From Enterobacteriaceae bacterium LSJC7 (lineage in GTDB: Bacteria > Pseudomonadota > Gammaproteobacteria > Enterobacterales > Enterobacteriaceae): a DNA stretch of 64,000 nucleotides. Below, piece by piece: positions 1-8,462 of the stretch. Both the position numbers and the translations under genes were made by a program. Positions within the stretch are counted from its first letter, which is position 1. The number at the start of each line of letters is the position of its first letter. The stretch is from NCBI GenBank assembly GCA_000302695.1, contig AMFN01000001.1, positions 142,499 to 206,498 on the forward strand, written 5' to 3'. The notes below the pieces were generated by a model that was given only the letters and a program-made list of their open reading frames with translations, was not told the DNA's origin and did no database searches.

Positions 1-233
1 TCAACTATCGCCGTCCGGCGGTGCTGGGCGATGTGCTCAAGGTGGTGAGCCACCTTGAGCAGCTCAACGGCAAGAGCGGCGTGCTGCGCCAGGATATCCA
101 TCTGGAGCCGGAGGGCGAGATGGTGGCCGACGCGTTGATTACGTTTGTCTGTATCGACCTTAAAACCCAGAAGGCGCTGGCGCTGGAGGGCGAGCTGCGC
201 CAGCATCTGGAACAGATGATGACAGAGCGTTAA
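1..233 (+). CDS. fadM: Long-chain acyl-CoA thioesterase FadM, 3' end (partial)
   Basis: Only the last 76 codons are in the window; the gene enters from the left and ends with TAA at 231-233. The visible part closely matches the C-terminal half of E. coli FadM (YbaW), including the LEPEGEMVADALITFVC segment and the QKALAL ending. FadM is a hot-dog-fold thioesterase that releases free fatty acids from unusual long-chain acyl-CoAs formed during beta-oxidation in the cytoplasm. The identification rests on this C-terminal similarity and on synteny with the queC-cof-decR block downstream. In E. coli queC follows closely; here about 5.7 kb of microcin-type DNA separates them. Confidence 0.9.
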   Translation, partial: NYRRPAVLGDVLKVVSHLEQLNGKSGVLRQDIHLEPEGEMVADALITFVCIDLKTQKALALEGELRQHLEQMMTER

Positions 234-667
234 AGCGAAACATGTCATTTGTGCCCTGGAAGCACTGTAGTGTGTGACCGGGGCGCTGAAAAGGTGAGAG
301 GGTTCGCTTCGTGAAAAGAGCGAACAGGCTGAATGCCCGCCCTTCCCGCAGTCTCTAAAATCGGTGGCGTTAGTCCCGGCAACCCAACCCAACCCAATCC
401 AACCCAATCCAATCCAATCCAACCCTGATATCACCGGGTTCTGCGCTACGTACCTGGCTGGGGTAATCCACACAACCTCCCCTGAAACGCTGCACGCATG
501 CTGGCGGCAGAACGGGGAGCCTGTATGCCAGATTTAGCCCCTTCGCTTGTAAAAATGCATGATATATCTTTGTAATTGTTGAATTTTATTCATTTTGTTT
601 GCTGGAGGGTTCTGAGCGCGCCATCTACACTTTCGCATCACGTCTGGATTACGCTGCCTGGAGAATC
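234..667. other. Intergenic region before microcin export operon
   Basis: No gene is seen in these 434 bases. They hold a small hairpin (GTTCGCT 302-308 with AGCGAAC 319-325, no T-tract) and the pentamer repeat at 381-425. An AT-rich stretch from about 540 to 600 probably contains the promoter of the export operon, but no -35/-10 pair is convincing enough to call. This is where the backbone left of the microcin locus ends. Confidence 0.5.
381..425. repeat. AAYCC pentanucleotide tandem repeat, nine units
   Basis: Nine contiguous five-base units read AACCC or AATCC (order C,C,C,T,C,T,T,T,C at the third base). On the minus strand the tract is GGRTT repeated nine times, so it offers nine runs of two or three G separated by TT. 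Such a run could form a two-layer G-quadruplex and could change length by slippage. It is noncoding, about 240-290 bases upstream of the export operon start. A regulatory role is inference only. Confidence 0.85.
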
Positions 668-1951
668 ATGCTTTTTCGTAAAGAGGTGGGTGAGTACCAA
701 CAGGCTTTCCGCTCGGGCCAGGTATTACTGTTACGCGGCTGGCCAGCCTGGGTAACGGCGGCAGTTACGGCACTGATTATGGTTAGCCTGCTGATGTTTC
801 TTATCTTTGGCAGCTACACCCGGCGTGTTAACGTCAGCGGCGAAATCGTCACGCTGCCGCACACGGTTAACCTGTTTGCACCGGAGCAGGGCATGATAAC
901 CCGCCTGCTGGTGCGCGACGGCGAGGTCGTCGCCGCAGGTACGCCGCTCTATCAACTCGATGTCAGCCGGGTCACAAGCTCCGGTAACCTCAGTACCACC
1001 ACGCTTGGCGTGCTGCTCAAACAGCGCCAGCGCACCGAAGAAATCATCCTCCAGACCCAAAAGAACAAACAGTCCACGCTGGAAGGGCTGCAAAAACAGC
1101 TCGCTCGCTATATTGAGGCGCGCAAAATCAGCGGCGCGATGATTGATTCGGCAAGCATTGGTCTGCATGAGATGCAAAAAAGCATGGAAGCCTACGGCGC
1201 ATATCGCAAAAAAGGGCTGGTGACGACCGATCAGCAAAACAACCAGCGCTATCTCTACTACCAACAGCAGGCCAGCTGGCAGAGCCTCAATGCACAGGTC
1301 ATTCAGCAGGACTTACAAATCTCGTCGCTGCGCAGCGAGCTTATTGCCAAAGGGGCTGACTTCGACAGCCAGATTGCTCAGTACCGCATCCATCTGGATG
1401 ACCTGGAAAAACAGTCTGCAGAAGCCGACGCGGGCGGCGTGCGCATCATCACAGCACCGACGGCAGGGCGAATTTCTTCACTAAGCGTTACGCAGGGGCA
1501 AATGGTAGGGCTGGGCGACAGCCTGGTGCAGCTGGTGCCGCTGGATAGAGATGCCTGGCGTATGGTTATCTGGCTACCGGGTGAGAGCATTCCCTGGGTA
1601 CATACCGGCGATAGCATTAATCTGCGTTACACCGCGTTCCCGTTTCAGAAATATGGCCAGTTTCCAGGACAAATTGAATCCATCTCGCGTGCGCCCATTC
1701 CGGCAAAAGAAATCGCCGGTTATGCCAGCGCCCCGCGCGATGCGGCGGGCAACGTCAGCGACGGCTGGTTTAAAGCGCTGGTGAAACCGGATTTAACCGG
1801 TCTGACGCTTGAAGGCAAACCGCCGCCGGTCAGCAGCGGTATGCAGGCCGAATCAACGGTATTTCTCGAAAATCGCCCGCTCTGGCAGTGGATCCTTTCA
1901 CCTTATTACACGCTCAAGAGCAGCGTAACAGGAAGCGTACATGACCGTTGA
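668..1951 (+). CDS. HlyD-family membrane fusion protein for microcin export (CvaA/MchE-like)
   Basis: A 427-residue periplasmic adaptor of a type I secretion system. A short cytoplasmic N-terminus (MLFRKEVGEYQ) is followed by one transmembrane helix at about residues 29-49, then GSYTRRVNVSGEI, a lipoyl-like half, a long coiled-coil hairpin (about 110-270) and a C-terminal beta-barrel part. The order and motifs match CvaA of colicin V and MchE of microcin H47. The ATG at 668 is chosen because GGAG lies about 5-7 bases upstream and because family members start this way; an in-frame TTG at 599 is also possible. The gene overlaps the ABC exporter by 11 bases, so the two are translationally coupled. 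An outer membrane partner is absent here; TolC elsewhere is the usual one. Confidence 0.9.
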   Translation: MLFRKEVGEYQQAFRSGQVLLLRGWPAWVTAAVTALIMVSLLMFLIFGSYTRRVNVSGEIVTLPHTVNLFAPEQGMITRLLVRDGEVVAAGTPLYQLDVSRVTSSGNLSTTTLGVLLKQRQRTEEIILQTQKNKQSTLEGLQKQLARYIEARKISGAMIDSASIGLHEMQKSMEAYGAYRKKGLVTTDQQNNQRYLYYQQQASWQSLNAQVIQQDLQISSLRSELIAKGADFDSQIAQYRIHLDDLEKQSAEADAGGVRIITAPTAGRISSLSVTQGQMVGLGDSLVQLVPLDRDAWRMVIWLPGESIPWVHTGDSINLRYTAFPFQKYGQFPGQIESISRAPIPAKEIAGYASAPRDAAGNVSDGWFKALVKPDLTGLTLEGKPPPVSSGMQAESTVFLENRPLWQWILSPYYTLKSSVTGSVHDR

Positions 1952-4094
1952 TGTACTCAAGGAGCTTGCCGCGCGTCTGGGCCTGAACCTGCGCCGCCGC
2001 ATCCCGGTAATTTTGCAGACCGAGGCCGCAGAGTGCGGTCTGGCATGCCTTGCCATGATAGCCGCCGCTCACGGCCAGCCTACGGATCTCCTGACGCTAA
2101 GGCGGCGAGCGGGATTATCCATGCGCGGCGCCACGCTGCGCCAGATCATGGATATTGCCGCCACCAGTGGCCTCAAAACCCGGGCGCTGCGTCTGGATAT
2201 GCATGACCTGGCCGCGCTGAAAACGCCCTGTATTTTGCACTGGGACATGAACCATTTTGTGGTGCTGGTGGCGGTGCAGGGCAACCGGCTGGTGATTCAC
2301 GATCCGGCCGCCGGGCGGCGCGTGCTGGCGATGCAGGAGGCCTCTGGCCACTTTACCGGCGTGGCGCTGGAGTTGTGGCCCAGCGAAAGCTTTGCCACCC
2401 AGGAGCAGGCACCGCGCGCCGTGCTCAAGCTGCGCACGTTAACCAAAACGGTAAGCGGCCTGGGACCGACGCTGGCAAAGCTGTTCTGTTTTTCAGTGCT
2501 GATCGAATCGGTGAACCTGCTGATGCCGGTGGGGATGCAGCTGGTAATGGACCATGTTATCCCCTCAGGCGATGTCGGGCTGCTGACGCTTATCTGTTTA
2601 GGCCTGCTGTTTTTTATTATTTTTCGCACCGCCGTCAGCATGACTCGCGGCTGGATGTCGCTGGTGATGAGCACGCTTATCGACATCCAGTGGAAGTCAC
2701 GCCTGTTTGATCATCTGCTGGCGCTGCCGCTGGATTATTTTGAAAAGCGGCGGCTGGGGGATATCCAGTCGCGCTTTATTTCGCTCGATACGCTGCGCAC
2801 CACGCTTACCACCAACGTGGTCAACAGCATCATGGACGGCATTATGTCCATTGGGCTGTTAGTGATGATGTTTTTATACGGCGGCTGGCTGGTGTGGGTG
2901 GTGCTGGCATTTACCGCAGGCTGGATTATCTTCCGTTTATCTACCTACGGCGCATGGCGGCGCGCCAGTGAGGAGCAGATTGTGCGTAATGCCCGCGCAG
3001 GCTCGCATTTTATGGAAACCCTGTACGGCATGGGCACCATGAAGGCGCTGGGGCTGTCCGGCCAGCGCGCGCAGGCGTGGATGAATCTAAACGTCGAGAG
3101 CGCGAATACCACCGTGCGCAAAACTCGCTATGAAATGCTGTTTTCCGGCGGTAATACGCTTATCTCTTCGCTTGAGCAGATAACGCTGCTGTGGCTGGCG
3201 GCAAGCCAGGTGATTGACGGACATATTACGCTGGGGATGTTTGTGGCGTTTAACACCTATCGTGGGCAGTTTGCCGACCGCGCGGCCAATTTGCTGAACA
3301 TGGCGCTCCAGTTGCGCATGTTGTCGCTGCATACCGGCAGGGTGGCCGATATTGCGCTTACGGAGCCGGAGCCGGGCGGTGAAGAGGTTTCGGGGGCCGG
3401 ACTGCCGCTGGTCACACCAGGCAAACCAGCATCGCTTGCAATTGAAGGGTTGACGTTCCAGTTTGATGCGCTGTCGCCACCGCTGTTTCAGGGGCTGCGG
3501 CTTGAGGTGGCACCGGGAGAAAGCCTGGCCATTACCGGGCCGTCCGGCGAGGGCAAAACGTCGCTCATGAAAATCATGGCAGGTCTGGTACAGCCGCAGG
3601 GGGGGGAAATCCGCATTAACGGCATCAGCATCCAGCAGGCCGGTTTTGCCCGCTATCGCGCCTGTATTGCCACTGTATTGCAGGATGACACGCTGTTTGC
3701 CGGTTCGGTGCAGGAGAACATCACCGCGTTTGACAGCACGCCGGATGCCAAACTGATGCTGCAATGCGCTATGTTGTGCAACATTCACGAAGACGTGATG
3801 CGTATGCCAATGGGCTATGAGACGCTTATCAGCGAGCTTGGCAGCAGCTTGTCCGGTGGCCAGAAGCAGCGCTTGCTGATAGCCCGCGCGCTTTATCGTC
3901 GCCCGGCGATTCTGTTTCTGGATGAGGCTACCAGCCATCTTGATAGTGATAACGAAGCGCAGATCAACACTGCAATCCGGGCGCTTAACATTACGCGCGT
4001 GATGATTGCCCACCGTCCGTCAACCATTGCTTCGGCTGACCGGGTGGTGGATATCAGTGCTCTGAAAGCGGCGGGTGCGGCAAGCGGTGGATAG
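1941..4094 (+). CDS. Bacteriocin/microcin ABC exporter with C39 peptidase domain (CvaB/MchF-like)
   Basis: A 717-residue peptidase-containing ATP-binding transporter. The N-terminal C39 domain (about 20-140) keeps the catalytic set: Gln26, Cys32 in AECGLAC, His104 in NHFVVL and Asp120 in IHDP. A six-helix membrane domain covers about 165-440. The nucleotide-binding domain has Walker A GPSGEGKT, signature LSGGQKQR, Walker B ILFLDEA and the H-loop IAHRPS. Such proteins cut double-glycine leaders from precursors while exporting them through the inner membrane. The gene follows the fusion protein with an 11-base overlap and converges on the two small precursor genes. All catalytic residues are present, so the exporter looks functional. 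Confidence 0.93.
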   Translation: MTVDVLKELAARLGLNLRRRIPVILQTEAAECGLACLAMIAAAHGQPTDLLTLRRRAGLSMRGATLRQIMDIAATSGLKTRALRLDMHDLAALKTPCILHWDMNHFVVLVAVQGNRLVIHDPAAGRRVLAMQEASGHFTGVALELWPSESFATQEQAPRAVLKLRTLTKTVSGLGPTLAKLFCFSVLIESVNLLMPVGMQLVMDHVIPSGDVGLLTLICLGLLFFIIFRTAVSMTRGWMSLVMSTLIDIQWKSRLFDHLLALPLDYFEKRRLGDIQSRFISLDTLRTTLTTNVVNSIMDGIMSIGLLVMMFLYGGWLVWVVLAFTAGWIIFRLSTYGAWRRASEEQIVRNARAGSHFMETLYGMGTMKALGLSGQRAQAWMNLNVESANTTVRKTRYEMLFSGGNTLISSLEQITLLWLAASQVIDGHITLGMFVAFNTYRGQFADRAANLLNMALQLRMLSLHTGRVADIALTEPEPGGEEVSGAGLPLVTPGKPASLAIEGLTFQFDALSPPLFQGLRLEVAPGESLAITGPSGEGKTSLMKIMAGLVQPQGGEIRINGISIQQAGFARYRACIATVLQDDTLFAGSVQENITAFDSTPDAKLMLQCAMLCNIHEDVMRMPMGYETLISELGSSLSGGQKQRLLIARALYRRPAILFLDEATSHLDSDNEAQINTAIRALNITRVMIAHRPSTIASADRVVDISALKAAGAASGG

Positions 4095-4100
4095 GCGTAT

Positions 4101-4163
4101 GGCGTAAATTCCCGTATCCGCGTTCAGGCCGGATACGGGAGCAGGTAAGGCGGGCTTACGCCG
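4101..4163. terminator. Nested inverted repeats between convergent exporter and microcin gene
   Basis: An outer pair GGCGTAA (4101-4107) / TTACGCC (4157-4163) encloses a perfect 9-bp inner stem CCCGTATCC (4111-4119) / GGATACGGG (4131-4139). It lies exactly between the ends of two convergent genes, which suggests a shared terminator. There is no strong T-tract on either side, so an intrinsic terminator is only likely, not shown. Confidence 0.5.
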
Positions 4164-4168
4164 CTGGA

Positions 4169-4405
4169 TTAGCCACCTTTCAGGCGACCTGCCAGGAATT
4201 TAAACGCATCGCTGATGCTACTGATGACATTCTCAACAGTATCGCCCACATCAGAAACCACATTGCCCGCTTCGCCGACGATATTGCCCACTGAACTGGC
4301 GATGCTGCTCAGCAAATCGGTAAGCTGACCGCCCCCGGCCACTGCCTCAATTTCCGCTGCGTTGAGTTCACGAATGCCTGTTACTTTTTCAGTTTCTGAA
4401 AGCAT
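4169..4405 (-). CDS. Putative class II microcin precursor 1 (double-glycine leader peptide)
   Basis: A 78-residue peptide. Residues 11-25 (IRELNAAEIEAVAGG) fit the double-glycine leader consensus: Gly at -1 and -2, Val -4, Ile -7, Glu -8 and Leu -12. Cleavage after Gly25 would leave 53 residues beginning GQLTDLL. The mature part has no cysteine, is rich in Val, Ile, Ser and Gly in a helical pattern (SSVGNIVGEAGNVVSDVGD), is slightly acidic and ends in LKGG. A good ribosome site, AAGAGGTAAC, precedes the ATG. It faces the C39 exporter, which would process it. I recognise no named microcin. Antibacterial activity is inferred; a signalling peptide or export-dependent pilin-like peptide is less likely. 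Confidence 0.82.
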   Translation of the reverse strand: MLSETEKVTGIRELNAAEIEAVAGGGQLTDLLSSIASSVGNIVGEAGNVVSDVGDTVENVISSISDAFKFLAGRLKGG

Positions 4406-5018
4406 AGAGTGTTACCTCTTAACGGTTGACTGAGTACCTGCGTTTCTCGTTACCTGGCGGTGTGATACAGATTTATTGATATCGCTTGGTGCCACCGCTT
4501 TTTTACGACTCTGTATCCACCAGAAGCCGTTGCTGGCCGTGTGGAACGGTGGTGAATATTAAATCAATGTGATGGCGCCGTACCGATATATTGTAAAACC
4601 CGCGTTGCGTTAACGGAAAATCAGGTGGATTGTCTGCGAAAGCAGACCTGAATAAATGTAGCGTATAATAAAAAAGCTAACAGGTTAATTGTTCCTGGTG
4701 TGTGTTTATTTTACGCGGCAGTGTGATGATATCAGTAATCATGATAGTAACCGGCAACGACAAAAGATTAATTAGGTGACTGGTTGCGGTTATTTTAGCG
4801 TTATTGCCGCTATTTATTGCAAAAAGGATGGCGTAAAAATATATGTTAATAAACCGCCAGGCATTTTTATATTTATCTGCAGGTGTTATCAGGAAGAGTG
4901 ATAGTACGGTGTGACAGGGTATTCAGGCAGCCGTTTGGCGGTGACGTGACCACTCTCCAGGCGGTTTTGCACCCTGCCGCAGAGTGTTCGGCAGGGTGCG
5001 GGAATGCATTCGGTCAGC
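4406..5018. other. Intergenic region between the two microcin genes
   Basis: These 613 AT-rich bases contain no gene I can support on either strand. On the minus strand the longest ATG frame in the central part is only about 21 codons and lacks a ribosome site, so no immunity gene is seen here. A 10-bp perfect inverted repeat, CACCCTGCCG (4970-4979) / CGGCAGGGTG (4989-4998), follows the stop of the second precursor gene and may end its transcript, although no T-tract follows on that strand. The promoter of precursor 1 must lie here but is not obvious. Confidence 0.55.
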
Positions 5019-5252
5019 TTATTTGTTACCGCCGAGGATGCCGCCCAGGATGCCACCCAGGTCAAGGCCGCCGCCGATGCCGCCCGTCACGCCGCCCAGC
5101 ACGCCATCTTCAACAGCATTAACCAGGCCTACTACCGTTGTGGTTGCGGTGACCAGCAGTGAACCCAGAAGGTTGCCAAGTACGCCGCCGCCTGCCACTT
5201 CGTCAATTTCCAGGGCGTTCAGTTCGCGGATGCTGTTTTCTTGTGATTGCAT
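5019..5252 (-). CDS. Putative class II microcin precursor 2 (glycine-rich, double-glycine leader)
   Basis: A 77-residue peptide. The leader ends IRELNALEIDEVAGG (residues 8-22), with Val at -4, Ile -7, Glu -8 and Leu -12, nearly the same as precursor 1. Cleavage after Gly22 would give 55 residues with 18 glycines, no cysteine and repeated GG-hydrophobic-hydrophobic units near the end (LGGILGGILGG). Many GxxxG-type spacings suggest a membrane-inserting helix, as in colicin V type microcins. The ribosome site AGAGGTAAT lies 6-8 bases before the ATG. It shares strand and leader with precursor 1 and would use the exporter at 668-4094. Whether the two act singly or as a pair is unknown. Confidence 0.82.
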   Translation of the reverse strand: MQSQENSIRELNALEIDEVAGGGVLGNLLGSLLVTATTTVVGLVNAVEDGVLGGVTGGIGGGLDLGGILGGILGGNK

Positions 5253-5905
5253 AATAATTACCTCTAATCTAATGAGTTAAGGAATGACATCATGTTTTCA
5301 CTAACAAGAGAGATAATGCGAGCAACAGCGCGCCGGTGCCAGGAGAATATAAACACCGTCAACAGGATTACTCTGTCGCTTGCATGACTTAGCTGGCTGT
5401 ATTGAATACTCGCCATACCTGAAGCATGTTCAGGCGCTGAATATCTGCCGTGGGTTGATACCGACAGCGTCGGATATCGCAACATTATGCTGCCACAGAT
5501 ACCTCCTTTTCATTATGCGGAATGCATATGAAACTATTCGGTGAGTGTTTCAGTAATATCTTTTTTGAAACTACGCGGGATGCGCATTCAATTGCAGCCA
5601 CAGATAAGGGTAGCTGTGTTTATAAAATAGTGAAAAGTTTTTTTTGGTTTTAATATCGCAATGTAATTGCTAAGGTTATTTACTTAGCGAAGCGTTAAAT
5701 CAGTAGTGTTGTCGCATCAGGTAATAGGCGTTCATGTTTGAAAGCCGTATTTAAATAAGGCGTTAGCGCCCGCGGCGTCAGGCATTTGAGTAATAGTATG
5801 AATATTGAATGGCTTTGTAATAAATATATTATGTATTAATGCATTCCTGATGAGGAACAGATAAGTACGGGAGCCATTAATGGCTCCCGCATCGCCGATA
5901 ACACA
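5253..5905. other. AT-rich intergenic region upstream of microcin 2
   Basis: No gene is supported in these 653 bases. The minus strand carries a very strong ribosome-site sequence, AAGGAGGT, at 5502-5509, but the nearest frames are a 73-codon frame starting 15 bases further on (5264-5485) and short frames that stop quickly. The 73-codon frame has only one short hydrophobic stretch (RVILLTVFIF) and resembles nothing known; it could be an immunity protein or nothing. The part from about 5600 to 5870 is strongly AT-rich, unlike the backbone. It marks the right edge of the inserted locus before queC. Confidence 0.5.
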
Positions 5906-6601
5906 TCAAACCAGGCCGGTTATCTGCTTCATCTGCGCCATGATGCCCACCTTATCGGCCTCGTAGCCTTGCAGACCGCTGGCACGCAGGTGGCAGGCGG
6001 CACACTCGCCGCAGCCGTCGCCGCGAATGCCGTTGTAGCAGGTGAGCGTCTGCTCGCGCACTAAGTCCAGTTTGCCCCAGTAATCTGCCAGCGCCCAGGT
6101 TTGCGCTTTATTAAGCCACATCAGCGGTGTTTCAAAACGCACATCGCGCGCCATCCCCAGCGCGACGGCGTGGTTGAGGGCTTTCACAAACTCATCACGG
6201 CAGTCGGGATAGCCGGAAAAGTCGGTTTCGCATACGCCGGTAATCACCGCTTCGGCCTGCACCTGGTAAGCGTAAATCGCCGCCAGTGTCAGAAACAGAA
6301 TATTACGGCCCGGCACAAAGGTATTCGGAATGCCGCTGGCCTGGGCGTCATAATCCGGCACCGGGATACTGTCGCGCGTCAGGCTACTCACCGCCAGTTC
6401 GTTGAGCAGCGTAACGTCCAGCACTTTGTGTGCACGAGCGCCGAGCCTGTGCGCCAGTTCGCGCGCCACGTCAATTTCTGCGCGATGGCGCTGACCGTAA
6501 TCGAAGGTGACGCAGTGAACTTCATCATACTGCGCCAGCGCCTGAATCAGACACGTTGTGGAATCCTGACCACCGCTGAAGACAACAACTGCGCGTTTCA
6601 T
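5906..6601 (-). CDS. queC: 7-cyano-7-deazaguanine synthase QueC
   Basis: A 231-residue, full-length enzyme that converts 7-carboxy-7-deazaguanine, ammonia and ATP to preQ0 in the queuosine tRNA-modification pathway in the cytoplasm. The PP-loop SGGQDST is at residues 9-15, and four zinc-ligand cysteines are at 188, 197, 200 and 203 ([10 protein letters not shown] segment). The protein is very close to E. coli QueC (YbaX). It is transcribed leftward, in the same direction as ybaE upstream of it, and in E. coli it also lies beside fadM. The spacer to ybaE is about 60 bases. Confidence 0.97.
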   Translation of the reverse strand: MKRAVVVFSGGQDSTTCLIQALAQYDEVHCVTFDYGQRHRAEIDVARELAHRLGARAHKVLDVTLLNELAVSSLTRDSIPVPDYDAQASGIPNTFVPGRNILFLTLAAIYAYQVQAEAVITGVCETDFSGYPDCRDEFVKALNHAVALGMARDVRFETPLMWLNKAQTWALADYWGKLDLVREQTLTCYNGIRGDGCGECAACHLRASGLQGYEADKVGIMAQMKQITGLV

Positions 6602-6663
6602 AGTTCACCTTTTTATTTTGGGGGGCGCTATGGTAGCGCCGGGAGCCGCCTGCGACCAGCGCT

Positions 6664-8361
6664 TCATGCGTCCGGTGGCGGTAGCCAGACACGGCTGAAG
6701 TCAAACCAGCCGCGCGCGTTCAGGCGAATGCCGTTTACGCCAGGCGGGGCGCTTATCAGATAACGGTAGTGAAACAGCGGCGTGAGCAGCGCGTCTTCCA
6801 TAAGCTGATGAAAAACGTGCATCAGTGCGCCGTGGCGGGCCTGCGTTTCAGGCAGGTGCTGTACCGCATCAAGCCGGGTCTGTAGCTGCTCGTAGCGTGG
6901 GCGGTTCATAAGCAGCGGCCACAGCGGATCGCAGCGCAGCCACTGTTCCAGGGTGGCTTCTGCCGCGTCGCCAATCAGCCTGTCGCCCATCACAATATCG
7001 GCCTCGGCCGGTGCCTGGTTGTCGCTCCAGCTTTTGGCGTTGTGAAAAACCACCTCCAGCTCGCAGCCGAGCGTGGCCAGGCGGCGGCGTAGCTGCTGGG
7101 CCATAACGTGTAACTCTACCGGTAAATGGTAAATCAGCCTGAGTCTGGGCGGCAATGCCACCGGTTCAGCCGTGAAGGGAGCCTGCTCCCAGCCGGGTAG
7201 AATGGCATTGCCGGGCGTAATCAGCGACTCGCCGAGCGGCAGCGTATCAATCATGTCGCTGTTGTGAATCAGCGACATCAGCCAGCGTGCCTGCTGTCGT
7301 GTCAGGCGGCCCTGCTGGTTAATGGCCAGATAGCAAAAACCAAGGCTGATGCTATGGCTGACAGGGCGCAGATCGGGCAGTTGTTCCTCATTGCCAATGG
7401 CGAGTTGCACCGGATGGCGGCAACTGGTGCCGAGCGTGGTGTCAAATAATTGCGGGGTTATCCAGAATTCAATGGCACGCAGTAACGGGTGGCGCAGGTG
7501 ATAGCCGTCATGGTTTTCCAGGCGCAGCAGCGCGCTACCATGACCGGCAATGCGGAACGGGCCGCAGCCCTGCGTCTGGTCGTCGGGATGAGCCAGCCGG
7601 CTGCAATAGCCCGACAAACGCCAGGGCAGCCAGTAGTCAGCCTGGTGCAGCGTAAACTGTATACATCCGCCATGAGGCGCACTTATCTCGCTCACGCTTG
7701 CGAACAGCTGCGCCAGACCGGGGCGGGTCAGCAGCCGCTGGAAACTCGTAAGCAACTGATCGGCGCTCACCGCTTCGCCGTTGTGCCAGCGTAGCGTGGG
7801 GCGCAGGTAAAAGCGCCAGGTGCAGCCGTCAGGTGAAATATCCCAGTGGTGCGCCATATCGGCCACCGGTTCAGCGCAGTCGTCGTCAAAGCGGGTCAGA
7901 CCGGCATAGACCTCGCTTGCCAGGTGCTGTTCGGCGCGGCCTGGCAAAAAGCCTGGCGTCAGCGGCTCCAGCGGGCGGTAATACGGGATGCGCAGCGTTG
8001 GGATATCGTTCTGCCAGCGGCCGCCGAGCAGTGGCTGTAGCACCTGGCGCAGTTGCTCTGGCGCAAGCTGCGCCAGGTCCAGCGCATTCTGGTGCTGGCC
8101 GCGTTCCAGCTCCTGCTCCAGAAGCGTGGCGCGCACGCTTTGCGGGCTTACCAGGAAAGTGAGTTCACCGCGTTTTCCGCGCCCGGCCTGCGCCTGCCAG
8201 GTGAGCCAGCCTGCCTTTTCCAGTTGGCTGAGTAGCGTGCGGGCGTGGCGCTCGCTGCAAAAGCAGCGCCCGGCAAGCTCGGCCACGGTGACGCGCTGTA
8301 CCGCGCCGCCGGAAGGCTGCCACAGACGCTGGAACTGGTTAAGGCGGTGAAGCAGACGCAT
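6664..8361 (-). CDS. ybaE: SgrR-family transcriptional regulator YbaE
   Basis: A 565-residue protein. An N-terminal winged-helix domain (about 1-115, with VTVAELAGRCFCSERHART as recognition region) is fused to a solute-binding-protein family 5 domain (about 140-560), the layout of SgrR. Length and the start MRLLHRLNQFQRLW match E. coli YbaE (566 residues), so I take the ATG at 8361; an in-frame ATG at 8421 would add 20 residues unlike the family. SgrR senses a small molecule through the binding-protein domain; the ligand of YbaE is not known to me. It is divergent from cof and upstream of queC. Confidence 0.9.
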   Translation of the reverse strand: MRLLHRLNQFQRLWQPSGGAVQRVTVAELAGRCFCSERHARTLLSQLEKAGWLTWQAQAGRGKRGELTFLVSPQSVRATLLEQELERGQHQNALDLAQLAPEQLRQVLQPLLGGRWQNDIPTLRIPYYRPLEPLTPGFLPGRAEQHLASEVYAGLTRFDDDCAEPVADMAHHWDISPDGCTWRFYLRPTLRWHNGEAVSADQLLTSFQRLLTRPGLAQLFASVSEISAPHGGCIQFTLHQADYWLPWRLSGYCSRLAHPDDQTQGCGPFRIAGHGSALLRLENHDGYHLRHPLLRAIEFWITPQLFDTTLGTSCRHPVQLAIGNEEQLPDLRPVSHSISLGFCYLAINQQGRLTRQQARWLMSLIHNSDMIDTLPLGESLITPGNAILPGWEQAPFTAEPVALPPRLRLIYHLPVELHVMAQQLRRRLATLGCELEVVFHNAKSWSDNQAPAEADIVMGDRLIGDAAEATLEQWLRCDPLWPLLMNRPRYEQLQTRLDAVQHLPETQARHGALMHVFHQLMEDALLTPLFHYRYLISAPPGVNGIRLNARGWFDFSRVWLPPPDA

Positions 8362-8462
8362 GGGAAACCCGGAACAGTTTTTTGGCAAGTATTCACTATT
8401 AGTTCCGTATATGCCAGGCAATACTGGTTGCTATCGCGCGCAATGTGAATGAAGAGGTAACA

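Noticed and set aside
381-425. Pentamer tract considered as a CRISPR array or phage att repeat
   Set aside because: Units are five bases with no spacers, and no cas genes or second copy are present; it is a simple tandem repeat.
3087-4013. Long minus-strand open frame (308 codons) opposite the ABC exporter
   Set aside because: It is the antisense shadow of the GC-rich exporter gene; the sense frame has full C39 and ABC motifs, while the antisense product is His/Gln/Arg-rich without any domain.
4970-4998. 10-bp inverted repeat as a strong intrinsic terminator of microcin 2
   Set aside because: On the minus strand the stem is followed by an A-run rather than a T-run, so it lacks the terminator signature; listed only as a hairpin.
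4883-5122. Plus-strand frames opposite microcin 2
   Set aside because: Arg/Pro/Cys-rich shadows of the glycine-rich gene on the other strand; no start signal.
5264-5485. 73-codon minus-strand frame upstream of microcin 2 as an immunity gene
   Set aside because: Its start is 15 bases from the strong ribosome site, it has only one short hydrophobic stretch and no resemblance to known immunity proteins. Kept only as a possibility in the findings.
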